A stretch of DNA of 64,000 bases, taken from Laccaria trichodermophora. Taxonomy: Eukaryota; Basidiomycota; Agaricomycetes; Agaricales; Hydnangiaceae. Under the pieces are notes generated by a model. That model did no database searches, was not told the DNA's origin, and saw nothing but the letters and a program-made list of their open reading frames with translations. Within the stretch, counting starts at the first letter, position 1. Each line of letters starts with the position of its first letter. Of this stretch, positions 52,138 through 62,717 are shown piece by piece. Where the stretch lies: assembly GCA_018417955.1 (NCBI GenBank), contig JACTVC010000003.1, positions 2,604,001 to 2,668,000 of the forward strand, written 5' to 3'. A program made the position numbers and the translations under genes.

Positions 52138-52498
52138 GCACGAAAATAACAGACATCCGTATTGTTCTTCAAATCCTACGAGTGTCATAAAAAACGAAAC
52201 ACAGTACAGCGCTAACGAAACCCATATCATGAGTAATAACATAATGTAGCATGTGCGATGTGCGGCTAAAAAATCTTTCCAACGTAGAATAAGAAAATAA
52301 AAGTTGAATCCCGAATGATCAATGTCTTTGTTGAGTGAATTATGGATGGGTTGAATGAGGTGTGCAATGATGATTGAATGAGTTATTGAATGTCGTTGAA
52401 TTCTAGAGTGGAGGGAGGATTGAATTATATGAGGAGAAAAAGAAACAGCGATGAGCATACATGAGTCATTATTCTGCATTATCAACGGAGGGAAACTC

Positions 52499-52615
52499 TC
52501 AAGCAACGACGCAGTACGCGTTGTTCCCGCTGCCACCGTCGTCGGCATTGGTTGGGATATCACTGGAGTCGGAGACGGAGGCGAAGAAGATGGTGAGGGT
52601 GACAAAGGAATCCAT
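52499..52615 (-). CDS. putative lipopeptide pheromone precursor 1 (CaaX)
   Basis: This 39-codon frame (38 residues) begins MDSFVTLTIFFASVSDSSD and ends in GGSGNNAYCVVA then TGA. A Met-Asp N-terminus plus a C-terminal Cys-Val-Val-Ala CaaX box is the hallmark of basidiomycete mating pheromone precursors. They are farnesylated and carboxymethylated on the Cys and cut upstream to release a short lipopeptide. The length is close to smut precursors (about 40 residues) and shorter than many mushroom ones. The acidic pair before GGSG (ADD) might mark the processing site. Its twin lies at 54117-54233. No pheromone receptor is present nearby, so it may be a non-mating-type pheromone gene. Confidence 0.7.
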   Translation of the reverse strand: MDSFVTLTIFFASVSDSSDIPTNADDGGSGNNAYCVVA

Positions 52616-53472
52616 GAGAGTAATATAGGGAGAATGCAAAGAACAATGAGCTCAGAAAAGTTTCAATGTTTAGGACGCGGAGCAGCCTGAGTATTTGTCG
52701 TTGAACATGCGGCCTTTTAAACTCACGGCGACCTTGCATCTAACGCTCCGGAAGACTCGGAATAGATATCTCAATACGTACTGTCTGAGTCTTATTGTCA
52801 AAGCGTTCCTGAACCAGGATCAGCTCGAACATAGGAAAGTGAAAGCTTACGTTCGGGAACTACTCATTGCATATGGTTGCCGATGGAAAACAATAAAAAC
52901 CCTGATGACGTGACCTTTAATTTCGTTCAGACGCCCGTGGTCTGTGCCCAAAAGTTGTTCTATAAATTAATCAATTCAATGCATAGCGGCGTTCAACGAC
53001 ACAATAATCGTGTAATCGATTCACTGCTTTTTGTCTTCGTCAAGACTTGAGCAAAGTCATGAGGGCCAGGCCTCGCTGGATCGAGAGGTGGAAGGCGAGG
53101 GGTGGAAAAAAAGTTCAAGGCGTAATCGCCAACTTATTGTTGAATGCACGATTTGGAAGATCCGCCTTTCTACCCGGACCCGGGCGCAGCTTGAACTCGA
53201 CAGGCCGTTCGGGACTGCTGCTAGGAAAATGTGAACCTCGATTAGGATGAAAAATAAACAAAGGTGCATAAGGTTTTTCGACGAACCGTTGTGTGTAATG
53301 AGGGAGACAGAGCTCGGAATAAACGAAGGCGCAAAAGCAACGAAAACGATCTGCTCACTGCAGTGCTGAGTGCTGTGACACGAACGTGAACGCACGTGAT
53401 TGGGACTACTTCGAAAGCCCGGAGACACGACCAAACAATCCTCCTCAATAGGCGACAGTCTTTCGGAACAGT

Positions 53473-53600
53473 TCAGTTGCGAAGCTCCCCAAACAGATTC
53501 TCACATACATTCGATGACCGAGGGCCATAAAAATAGTAGATAGCGTCCAAACCGCCGGAAGAGGGGGAGAAACTGCCACGAAACATATGTATCTGAGGAA
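53473..53600 (-). pseudogene. fragment of the TMEM170-like gene 3' end
   Basis: The minus strand reads IYYFYGPRSSN where the intact gene reads IYEVYGPRSSK, and the surrounding nucleotides match 54992-55100. The frame is shifted upstream (SFSPSSGGLDA instead of LPLSRRLIDA) and the membrane part is absent. It marks the boundary of the tandem duplication. Confidence 0.75.
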
Positions 53601-53767
53601 GACGTTGGGAAGACGATAGTATTTTATGGCAGAGGTTTTTCAATACTGACACAGGACAAATGTGATCCACCCGCTGTCATTTTCTTTCCTTGACAAGCTC
53701 TCATTATACCCCTCTCTTTACCCAATGAGTAAACATAATGAAGAGTGAGTGTGTCATTGAAGAACAG

Positions 53768-55115
53768 GCACGAAAATAACAGACATTCGTATTATTCTTC
53801 AAATCCTACAAGTGCCATAAAAAAATGAAACAACAGTACAGCGCCAACGAAACCCAAATCATTAGTAATAATATAATGTAGCATGCGTGATGCGCGGCCA
53901 AAAAATCTTTCCAACGCCGAATAAGAAAATTAAAGTTCCCAGATGTTTGTTGAGTGAATTATGGATGAGTTGAATGAGGTGTGCGTGTGATGATTGAATG
54001 AGTTATTGATTGTCGTCGAACTCTAGAATGGAGAGAGTATTGAATTAGGTGAGGAGAAAAAAATAGCGATAGACATACGTGAGTCGTTGATTCGCAGTGT
54101 GGATGGAGAAAAACTCTCAAGCAACGACGCAGTATGCGTTGTTCCCGCTGCCACCGTCGTCGGCGTTGGTTGGGATGTCACTGGAGCCAGAGACGGAGGC
54201 GAAGAAGGTGGCGAGGGTGGCGAAGGAATCCATGAGAGTGATTTCGGGAGGATGTAGAGAACAGTGAGTTCAGAAGATGTTTAGGACGCGGTGCAACCTG
54301 AGTGTTTGTCGTTGAGCGTGCTCCCTTTTAAACTCACTGTCACCTTGCTCCGGGAGACTCGGATAGATATCTCAACACGTCCTGCCCGAGTCTTATTGTC
54401 AAAGCGTTCCTGCACCGGAATCAGCTAGACCGTGAACATAGAACAATGAAAGCTAACGTTCGGGAACTACTCACTTTTCTTGTGGTTGCCGAGAAAACAT
54501 GGAAAACAATAAAAACCCTGATGACGTCAGGCGACCTTTAATTTCTTTCCGTGGTCTGCGTTCAAAAGTTGTTCTATAAATTAATCATAGGGGCGTTCAA
54601 CGATACAATAATCGTGTTATTAATTCATTGCCTTTTTTCTTCATCAAGGCTTAAGCAATGCAGTTCGAAGTCATGAGGGCCAGGATCAGAGGCCTCGGTG
54701 GATTAAGAGGTGGAAGGCAAGGGGTAGAAAAAGAGTAGAGAGAAGGGTGGAATCGCCAGCTTATTGTGAATGCACGATTTAGAAGATCCTTCAGACATGG
54801 TTTGAGCTCGACAGATCGTTCGGGGATGCTGCTGGGAAAATGTGGACCTCGATTAAGATGAGAAAAGTATAGGCGTGCATAAGTGTTTTTCGATGAATAG
54901 CGGTGTATAATGAGGTGGGCAGAATTCGAGCTAAACACAGGGGCAAAAGCAATGCAAACAATTTCGGAGCAATTCAGTTGCGAAGCTGCTACTACAGCTC
55001 CTCAAATGATTTCGATGATCGAGGGCCATACACTTCGTAGATAGCGTCTATTAACCGCCGGGAGAGGGGGAGAAGCCACCGTACAACATACCTGAGAAGT
55101 CCGACGAAGACTTGT
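53768..55115. repeat. tandem duplication, copy 2
   Basis: This is the right-hand unit, about 1348 bp, overlapping the 3' end of the intact TMEM170-like gene. Because only this copy continues into an intact gene, it probably keeps the ancestral junction and copy 1 arose from it. Confidence 0.85.
54117..54233 (-). CDS. putative lipopeptide pheromone precursor 2 (CaaX)
   Basis: Second 38-residue copy: MDSFATLATFFASVSGSSD, ending GGSGNNAYCVVA then TGA. The last 22 residues are identical to copy 1, while four of the first 16 differ. The nucleotide changes in the C-terminal half are all synonymous. The mature peptide would therefore be the same. Flanking DNA between the copies has diverged with many indels, which makes conservation of this small frame notable. 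The protein was too short for an ordinary gene caller and was found by reading the repeat. A signal sequence is absent, as expected for ABC-transporter-exported pheromones. Confidence 0.72.
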   Translation of the reverse strand: MDSFATLATFFASVSGSSDIPTNADDGGSGNNAYCVVA

Positions 55116-55720
55116 ATAACGGCGAGCAAAAAAGGTATCCACCTAAATGCAAACTATGATAATTTCCGACGGGCATGCATGCTGAGAACTTACGTTGACA
55201 TATTGAAATTCCCAGCCCTATAAAGTCCCATTGCCACAAAACCAAGTATCGCCGCGCCAATGACGGCACCAGCGACACTCAGCGTCATGAAGGTCAGCAG
55301 GACGAGCAGGGCGAACGCAAGCCTTGACCGCCTTTCATTCTTCTTGTGTGTCGTCAGCGGTGTGTTCCCCAGTGTCCTTGAAGTAAACGGAAGTGGTGTT
55401 AATGGATAGAGGGTATCTTGAGAAGGTGGGTGTTGCGATGGCCGGGGCGACGGGGGGAAAGAATAATTCCAAAACGCGTAGAGTCCGCAGACCAGAAAAG
55501 GTGGTGTGTAAAAGATCAAATTCCAATAAAGCGTGAAACGAAAAATGTCTGGTTGAACGAATCAGCACAATTCGAGAGGTGATGAATCTGTCACCGCACC
55601 ACTAGCGCTGTACAAGTACTCAGCACCTTTCTGCGTTGGTAGCCTGTGCTCAATGTGCAAAATCTCGAGACCCGGATTATACAATGATGGCCAAGGCGGA
55701 GTTGTGTTGCCCGGTGACAT
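54992..55720 (-). CDS. TMEM170-like integral membrane protein
   Basis: Three exons (55720-55672, 55548-55194, 55142-54992) give 184 residues. The start MSPGNTTPPWPSLYNPD splices into IFRFTLYWNLIFYTPPFLVC, the first membrane segment. A Pro-rich loop follows, then LAFALLVLLTFMTLSVAGAV, IGAAILGFVAMGLYRAGNF, and WIPFLLAVIQVFVGLLRY. The tail is IYEVYGPRSSKSFEEL. The pattern of segments and the GxYRAxxFNMS turn fit the TMEM170 family, whose animal members shape the ER and nuclear envelope. The role in fungi is not established. The last exon is partly duplicated at 53473-53600. Confidence 0.7.
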
Positions 55721-55933
55721 CCCAGAGTCGCTACACAATCATGGCGTGGAAGGCAAGTGGAAGGAGGACAACACCGTCACGGCTGCGGAGTGGGCTGACA
55801 GTCATGTCATGTGACCTACTTACACAAGGACATGTCAAGCCAAGAACCACTGGTTGGAACCTGAGTACTGAGGCCTAGATGTCAATACTACTCGAAACTA
55901 AATTGGAGTTATGAGAGCAGTTTTCGATTGCCC

Positions 55934-56513
55934 TCAAATTTTTATTTCAATTGACAATGAGCCATGACGGCAGACAGTGAAGTTTAGTGGATGATGTGGA
56001 TCCATTCGATATAAGAATTCGTTTGAGAGTCCGCCGAGAAGGCAGATCCATTTGGAAAGGTATTTCTGAGGGGTCACGGCTGTGGTTATGACAGCATCCC
56101 CGGCAGTGGAAACCGTTGGTGGGTTTTCGTGACAGAGACGAAGGAAGGTGGGGTCAATGTAAAGGTTAAGCGATCTTTTGAGATCCAAGAGAGCGGCGTC
56201 GGCAGGTATGCCATGCTTGAACGATTCAGATGGACGGTCAGGGAGGATCGTAAAAAATGACGTGGTGTAATTGCCTAAGTTCACGTTTAACTCTTCGATT
56301 GGCCGGCCCAGACCCAAAAAAGTTGATCCCATACCTTTGTCCTTCCGAATTCAAAACTAATGTATGGTCCATCAAGTTATGGATACCATCCAGGGAGTGG
56401 TGCAATTTAGAGGCCATGATAGGTGGTGAAAATCGACGCGCTCCGATTCGTAGGCTGGTCATTGCTCTGAAATGCTGGATGGTGAAGGAACCCTTCATTC
56501 GAATGCAGGTCAA
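55934..56513 (-). pseudogene. unresolved hypothetical gene or pseudogene
   Basis: Two overlapping minus-strand frames look coding in parts: RIGARRFSPPIMASKLHHSL and DGIHNLMDHTLVLNSEGQR, then in another frame EELNVNLGNYTTSFFTILPD, AALLDLKRSLNLYIDPTFLR and YLSKWICLLGGLSNEFLYRM. The frame changes at about 56320 without room for a normal intron, suggesting a one-base lesion. Upstream (56550-56880) there are fragments such as NTSEKIVEAVKDMYVNF. I do not recognise the family. Confidence 0.35.
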
Positions 56514-56550
56514 GAGGGCAAAACTACCAAATCAAAATCGGGGTGCTTGA

Positions 56551-57068
56551 TGGTACAAGGATCAATTTTAAATTGGGTAAAGTCTTGCAAAACGGATGCG
56601 AGACGAGGAAACTCCGGGGAGGGGTATATTCAGGAGGTTGAGGAACGCATAAAGTTCACATACATGTCTTTGACCGCCTCAACGATTTTCTCGGACGTGT
56701 TGGAAATGGGCCGGAAACAACCATCATCTCCCACGGAATGCCAGCAAGGTGACCACAAGATCCTAAAGCAAGAGCCGCTTCAAAGACTTGTCTCGTAGCC
56801 GATTTCAGGCAGCATCGATTCAGGCCAGAGTAAACGAGATGGTTTTTGTACGCGTTCGGCAGGTAAATACACACCATGATTAGGGAGTGGTGAATTACAC
56901 AAGACCTGAATTAAGATTATTCTCAATAAATAAAAATCGGTCTTCATCAGCGAGCTGAAAAAGATCCACGTACGATTTATTCCTATTTTATCGAAAACCC
57001 TGGCTAGCCGTACCCTGCACAAAGAATGTAGAATTTTGTGCGCATGACCCACCTCAGTTACGTAAGGG
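56551..57068. other. stretch with gene fragments only
   Basis: About 520 bp between the unresolved gene and the EngB-like gene. It contains scattered short coding-like segments that may belong to the unresolved gene, but I could not join them. Confidence 0.3.
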
Positions 57069-58028
57069 TCAGAGAAGCCCACAGGCTTCAGCAATATTCC
57101 TTCTTACCAAATCAATCCCGAAAGGAGGGGACATAAACGAACTTGTTACGATCGGAGGAAGACAAAGGGGTGCAGATGTGAAGATGTTTTTGCGCATCTT
57201 TTCCAACACTCCTTGGACCTTGTCCACTGGCACAGTGTCGATCTTGGTTATCACGGCTTGGAGAGTAAAGGGCTGTGTTCCAGACGGCGAAACAAGAAAC
57301 GTAGAGAGATGAGAGAGCATCTGTGTGTCGTATCCATTTAGACCGTGTTTAGCGTTGAAGAGGATGTAAACACGGCGTAGTCTGCAAATCATGAATTAAT
57401 CGTCAAGAGAAAGAACACGAGGGCGTACTCCTTTCGGCTCCGGAGATACCCATCAAACATTTCGCCCCATTGTGGTCTTCCTCGGGCACCGTACCCTGGC
57501 GCATCCACGAGAACGAGCTTTCCTGGTTCCGCGCCGACGCGATAGAAGTTCAATTGCTGCGTGTGCCCCTGGACAGTTGGTTATTGAAAGGGCCTTCCAT
57601 AGGCGGTATTTCAAACTCACCGGTTTCTTACTCGTATGGAGTAGAGACGTCCTTCCCAGAACGGAATTGAATAAGGAGGATTTACCGGCGTTTGCACGAC
57701 CTGGTATGATCTCCTGTTAGTCTTTTTTGTTTTTGTTCAATTCCAATTGTGAATTTCTAACCCGCGACGATGACCTTCACGCCTGTCAACACCAAAAGAT
57801 TTTCAGAGCCGATAGCTAGCGCACCTCAGGTAAACCATGTAAGTCGGGTATCGACGTGGCGGAGCTTGCAGCCGCCACAAATTCAGCTGACTTTGAATCA
57901 GCGAAAATCTTCTCCACCGCTGCTTTTGCTGACGTCGAGTACCCTGCTAAAGATGCAGCTGTCTTTGACCTCAAAAGGCAATTACCAACTCTTTCTTTTC
58001 CGTGGTTGATGATGGGGGAAAGAGACAT
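57069..58028 (-). CDS. EngB/YihA-type GTPase, probably mitochondrial
   Basis: Five exons. The N-terminus from the ATG at 58028 is basic and Ser/Ala-rich (MSLSPIINHGKERVGNC, LLRSKTAASLAGYSTSAKAA), fitting a mitochondrial targeting sequence. The G domain follows: PEVIVAGRANAGKSSLFNSV (G1), KKPGHTQQLNFYRV (G2), LVLVDAPGYGARGRPQW (G3), VYILFNAKHGLNGYDTQML, AVITKIDTVP (G4, TKxD) and SSFMSPPFGIDLVRRNIAEA. This order is typical of the TrmE-Era-EngA-EngB class. EngB assists assembly of the large ribosomal subunit in bacteria, so a mitoribosome role is inferred. The first splice uses GTGCGC...GTGAAG, which alone restores PEVIVAGR. Confidence 0.8.
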
Positions 58029-59837
58029 GGGAGCATGGGAATTTGCGGTCACGACTGGTTTGTCACCGGCCACTGGCTTGCAAGAACCATCAACGAAAAA
58101 AATCTTCCCAAGCTCTCCGAGATTCACAACGAAGGTCCTCAACCTCAGTTGCAATGGTCGTTGCCAAAACTCGAACAAAAATCTCTCAACTTAGGGGCAT
58201 CCAGGGCATCCTCACTCACCAGTGCCAGTGACCAAGGCGGCCTCAGGAGACGCTTCAACTTGTGGACTCGAGTCCCAGATCCGTCGGCTCGAACGACCTC
58301 AGGAACTAAAAGGCTAATCCTCCGTGCCTCCACCGCGATCGACCGTGATCAGGAACCTGCCATCCTAAAGCTTCCCAAATTTTTACTTACAGACTGTCTG
58401 TTTCTTGGTACTACCCTCTGCCGAACGACCAAACCTTTTAAACAAGGATTTGGGCTAGTGACCTCGAGGCTTCTACCTCTACTTTCTTCGAGGACTGTGA
58501 ACGTCGTTTTTCAAAACGACGACTCGTGATCCTCACCCAGCATCGTGATCAATATTGTCAGGAACCGGGGGACCCCAAGAGGATCCATCATACGTACGTT
58601 CTTCGAGGAAATCCTTGCCTCTAAGTCACCGAAACTTTATTTTTCTAACGGATTTTAGAACGGGCTAAGAAATGGCTTCTCTTTGGGCACGTACCTTATT
58701 ATTTCCTGTTCTTAACTGCAGACCCTCATTATTATTGCACGGGACGAGTCTGACTGAGTCTGGCAGCTAGGGGCAGGTCGCCGATGATCGAATTTCACAT
58801 TAAGTTGTGAACATCGTATGGATGTCTTGATGTCCTGTGAGGGACTAGACTGGTGGCTGAACGTTCGAACAAATTGCTCTGATATTGTGTGAGCAACAAG
58901 AATGAAGCATCCAAAGAAATTTCAAAGGCGTTATCCGTGCAGCCGAAACATCAATATTTTGTCATTCCTCGTCATTCCTCGTCAATTAATCACGGGATTG
59001 ACGATATCCTACCGTCCTTGGTGCCGATTTCGACTCTCAGTTCGCCTCCCCTCCCAAGGCGCGACTGGTATCCGAAGGACCTGAAAAACTAGCGCGTATA
59101 CATACCTTCGCCGCCGGCTGGCGTCGAGACTACTAGGATGCAATTTCGTCGTTGGGCGCTTCCGGGTCGTGAGGCTAGGTGAACATGCAATTGCAGTTGA
59201 AGACGACCACCAAGGAAACATTGTTATCCAACAAATGCCAATCAACCAGCAGCCATAGTACGACTATATCAAACATGATACTTCCGAACATGCTACTCAT
59301 CGTATATCTGTCTTCCCAACGCCCCAAAACGGTCCAAGTGAACATATAGCGCCTATTGACTGCAGCATAAATAAAATCCTTCCGCCCTCGTAGCCTTCAT
59401 CCCCATCCTCCCTGTAAGGGTAAGTAGGTAAGTTTAAGACGACCGCTAAGTCAACATTTTTATCCGACAAACACCAATATTTCACCTTACCTTCACCTCA
59501 AGCTTAAGACTCAACGCCCTCACTTGGCCCCCCCTGATCACTCGAATTCTCTGAAAGATTGTAGTCTTGCACAGCGATTCTCGTCAAAATTTCCTAAGGC
59601 TATGATTGGCTTGTCGTTGAAAGTTTTTTCGAAGTCAACCAACAACCGGAGTACGACTATATCCTTCCGAACATGTATATGTCTTCCCAAATGCCCCAAA
59701 CCGATCCAACGATTCAAGTGACCATCTCGCATACGCTGGCTGCGAGCCATTGAACAATAAATAACTCCCTTACACCCCAGTTCCACACTTCCAGAAATCG
59801 ATCGACGAGCAGTACTCAAACGTCCACACCCGCACTT
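58029..59837. other. gene-free stretch upstream of EngB-like gene
   Basis: 1.8 kb between the EngB-like start and the end of the P450 gene. A plus-strand frame (58002-58529) mirrors the EngB exon and is not called. The right half contains a diverged direct repeat (see separate entry). Confidence 0.4.
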
Positions 59838-59880
59838 TCAGCCTTCATCCACATCCCTCCCTGTAAAATAGGTAGGCCGT
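59200..59880. repeat. diverged direct repeat, two units
   Basis: Unit 1 (about 59225-59440) and unit 2 (about 59630-59880) share GTACGACTATATC, CTTCCGAACATG, TCTTCCCAA(A/C)(T/G)GCCCCAAA and CAGCCTTCATCC/GTAGCCTTCATCC followed by CCTCCCTGTAA. A shorter element (GACCACCAAG...CAACAAATGCCAAT near 59208; GACCGCTAAG...CGACAAACACCAAT near 59438) is also doubled. The right end overlaps the P450 3' end. Confidence 0.6.
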
Positions 59881-62621
59881 ACAATCATCAGCCCACCATT
59901 CTCCATTTCTGAAAAAAAAAAAGAGGAAAGAAAACGCACCGAACTAGACATAGTCAACACAATCTGCGGCCTAAACCTCTCCACCCTTTTCCTCCCCCTT
60001 CCTTGCTCAGCCCACTCCATGGGCGGACGGGCAGAAGGCGGAAAGGCGTCCGTGTCCAGTGTGAATGAGGAGAAAGATTGGAGTAGGCGGATAGCCATAA
60101 ATGACATTTGGTTGTATGCGAACTGTCGTGGGTAAGCGCGAGGTTAGCGTGTGCGTTGTGTATCGGGTGAAGATGAATGGGAAAACGAAGAGGGGTATCT
60201 TGAGAGTGCTACGTAGGTGATATGGAGGAGACGTGCTCCTCGCCCCTCGTATGGAAAACGAAACAGACGAGGAGAGAGAGAAGAAGAAGAAGAAGAAAAG
60301 GCGACATCAAATAAAACCCAGGAAGGCGGAACTTTAGTATCTATCGGGTGAAGGTGAAGAGGAATCGGAAACGAAGACGAATAATTCCGGTCTGCCACAA
60401 AGGTGGGTAGCGACTCCTTGCCCTTCGCATCGGAAAACAAAATAGACCAGGACAAAAAAAGGGAACATCAAATAATCAAAAAACCCACCTGCTGCCCCAA
60501 ACAAATCCTCGGCCCAGCATTGAAAGGCAAGAAAATGAACGGGTTGGGAAGGAGGTACGTCTTCAACCTCTCATCCAAGAACCGGTCCGGGTCGAATTCG
60601 TGTGCTGTCGTTCCACATTATCATCTGTTCTAGGAAGGGAAGAGGGGGGATAAACGCACCAGTAGGACCCCACAAATCCGTGCGGGTGTGCATCATTATG
60701 ACTGAATACGCGGTCCTGTAAAGAAATCAACCGTCAAAGAGAGGAAAGGGGAAAGGAAAAACACGCACGCAGATCCAGGAGGGATATATAGTGGTTTTTG
60801 AGAAGGGTCCGGGGAAGGCCATACAGCTCCTTTTTGGCATTCTCTGTTCATTTGTTTGTTTCGTCAGTGCCATAAAAAAGGGGAGGAGGGAAGGGTGGGT
60901 ACCTGACGTTAAAAGGGCTATACGAGGAGCACATAAATTTGTTAATAGAGGATAAGAAGGAGGGAGTGGGGACGTACACGGGCGGCAACAGCCTCAACGT
61001 CTCTACAACCCACAAACCCAACCGCGGTCAGCGTAGGCCCACTTAAAAGAGAAAAGAAGAAGAAGCGAACCGTTCAGAGTAGCCTTCAAATACTTCATCT
61101 CCTTAACATCCTCATACGTCGGCCTCCTCGTCCCCCCTACACGATCCAACACTTCCTGACGCAGACGCGCGAGGACGGAGGTGTGTAAGGAGAGGAAGTA
61201 AAACATGAATGATAGGGTGGCTGCCATCTAGAGGGTGGAGGTTAGTCGGCAAGATGGGAGAGGGAAGGAGAGAAACGTACAGTATCCCTCGCAGCAATGA
61301 GGATGTTCAACGTTTCGTCTCGGAGCAGAGCGGTATCTACCTCTCATCAGCCCCCAGACCAAAAACCGGAAAGAAATGACAAACCAGAAGCAAGCGTAAC
61401 CAAATGATCCAACAACGTCTCTCCCCCTTCCTCCTTCTCCCCCACTGCCTTTTTCTTCTTCTCCTGATACCTCCCAACAGCATCCCTAATAACAGGGTCC
61501 AAATACCTATTAACAACCTCCATCGGTTCCCTCGCTCTATCCTTGAATATCTCAAGGAGGGGCCAAATACGGCCATACCGCTCCCTCTCAGCAATGACGA
61601 TCTGCGCTTGTAAAAAGGCAGCGGAGAACTGTATCGCCAAATTCTCCTCATTCTCCCCTTCTCCTCCTTTTTTTTGATTGTGTGTAGAATCGGAGTTGAA
61701 AGGAAGAGGAAGTAACCCGCTCGACGTCCTCAAACTATCCACACAAGACCCAAACAAATGTTCAGTCGCAGCGTCCAACGTAAATCTATGCATGACATCT
61801 TGGAAATCGATAGATTCGCCGGTGAGCATGCGGGATTTGATCAAGGAGATGACGGTGTCTGCGTGTTTGTCGAAGAGCTCGAAATCGGTTGTGCGGTCGC
61901 GGTTGAAGAAGGGGCGGGTCATTGAGCGATGGAACTGCCACATTTTGCCTGGGTAATTCAGAGAGGTGTTCAAATGAGTAGGGAGGGAGGCGGGAGGGGA
62001 AGAGAAGAGACGTACCGTCTGAATTGAATACCCCTGAACCGAGGACGCCGCCCATTGCGAAACGGAATCGCTCGCCTGTGATAAGTCAGTGGGATGATGC
62101 TAGGGGATGAAAGGCATGCACGCACCTTTGTCGTAATTATCAAAGTCGGTGGCCAGTATCAACTTGATATGTTCCGGACAGACGGTAAAGATATTATTCG
62201 CGAACAAGACATTGAAATTGTTAACCAAGCCAAGGGAGTCGACCAATTCCCATAACCCATCGCCTAGCAGTTCCAATCAATCAACACCTCCTCAACGAAG
62301 AGAACAAAACGCACCAGGATACCCATTCCTCCAATGACCCAACAACTCCTCCAAAACATCCAAATTCGCAAACCTCTTCCCCTGAGCTCTAGGAACCAGC
62401 CTAGCACCCAACCTCTCCGCCTCTCGTCGGTCTCTGTACTCGGTCCAGAGTATCCCACCCACAATACGTCCCGGAACACTGAGCAGGGATAGGAGTGCGA
62501 TGGCCCAGGCTGGGATGGGGAGGGATAGGTAGCGTGTGCCGAGAACGCATGCTGTAAAGCCTAGTCCTGGGCCTACGAGGTTCTGTGCGAGGAAGGCGAG
62601 GCCTGGGGTTATGTGGACCAT
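59838..62621 (-). CDS. cytochrome P450, CYP63-like
   Basis: The start at 62621 ([20 protein letters not shown]) leads a membrane anchor region; about ten exons follow. Landmarks: [20 protein letters not shown] with [20 protein letters not shown] (helix C); [40 protein letters not shown] (I helix, A-x-R-D-T); [40 protein letters not shown] (ExxR); [29 protein letters not shown] (meander); [20 protein letters not shown] (heme loop, [11 protein letters not shown]); [16 protein letters not shown]. It is ER-bound and heme-dependent; the CYP63 relation is judged from the I-helix and heme loop. Substrates cannot be told. An intron of about 380 bp follows the heme exon (60118-60498). The exact stop is uncertain (59838 or 59888). 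Confidence 0.8.
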
Positions 62622-62717
62622 GGTGAGTAGGAGGAGGAGAGAAAGAGATGATTTTTGATTATGAGTTCATTGGCTGGTTGAAGTACTTAGTGATAGTAGC
62701 CGTGAATACGCGGCTTG
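62622..62717. promoter_or_regulatory. short bidirectional promoter, P450/hem13
   Basis: Only 96 bp separate the P450 start (62621, minus) from the hem13 start (62718, plus). A heme-binding enzyme and a heme-synthesis enzyme therefore share an upstream region. No specific motif was identified. Confidence 0.45.

Larger units (their letters stand above)
52138..53622. repeat. tandem duplication, copy 1
   Basis: Begins GCACGAAAATAACAGACAT, as does copy 2 at 53768, an offset of 1630 bp. The copies share TACAGCGC(T/C)AACGAAACCCA, AAAAAATCTTTCCAACG and the pheromone-like gene. They also share a 3' UTR-like part and a fragment of the TMEM170-like gene. Copy 1 is about 1485 bp; many small indels separate the two. 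Confidence 0.85.

Noticed and set aside
54992..55720. The TMEM170-like gene as a pheromone receptor next to the CaaX genes
   Set aside because: It has only about three or four membrane segments and about 184 residues. STE3-type receptors have seven and a long tail.
58002..58529. 175-codon plus-strand frame opposite the EngB-like first exon
   Set aside because: It overlaps the start of a well-supported gene on the other strand and looks like its shadow.
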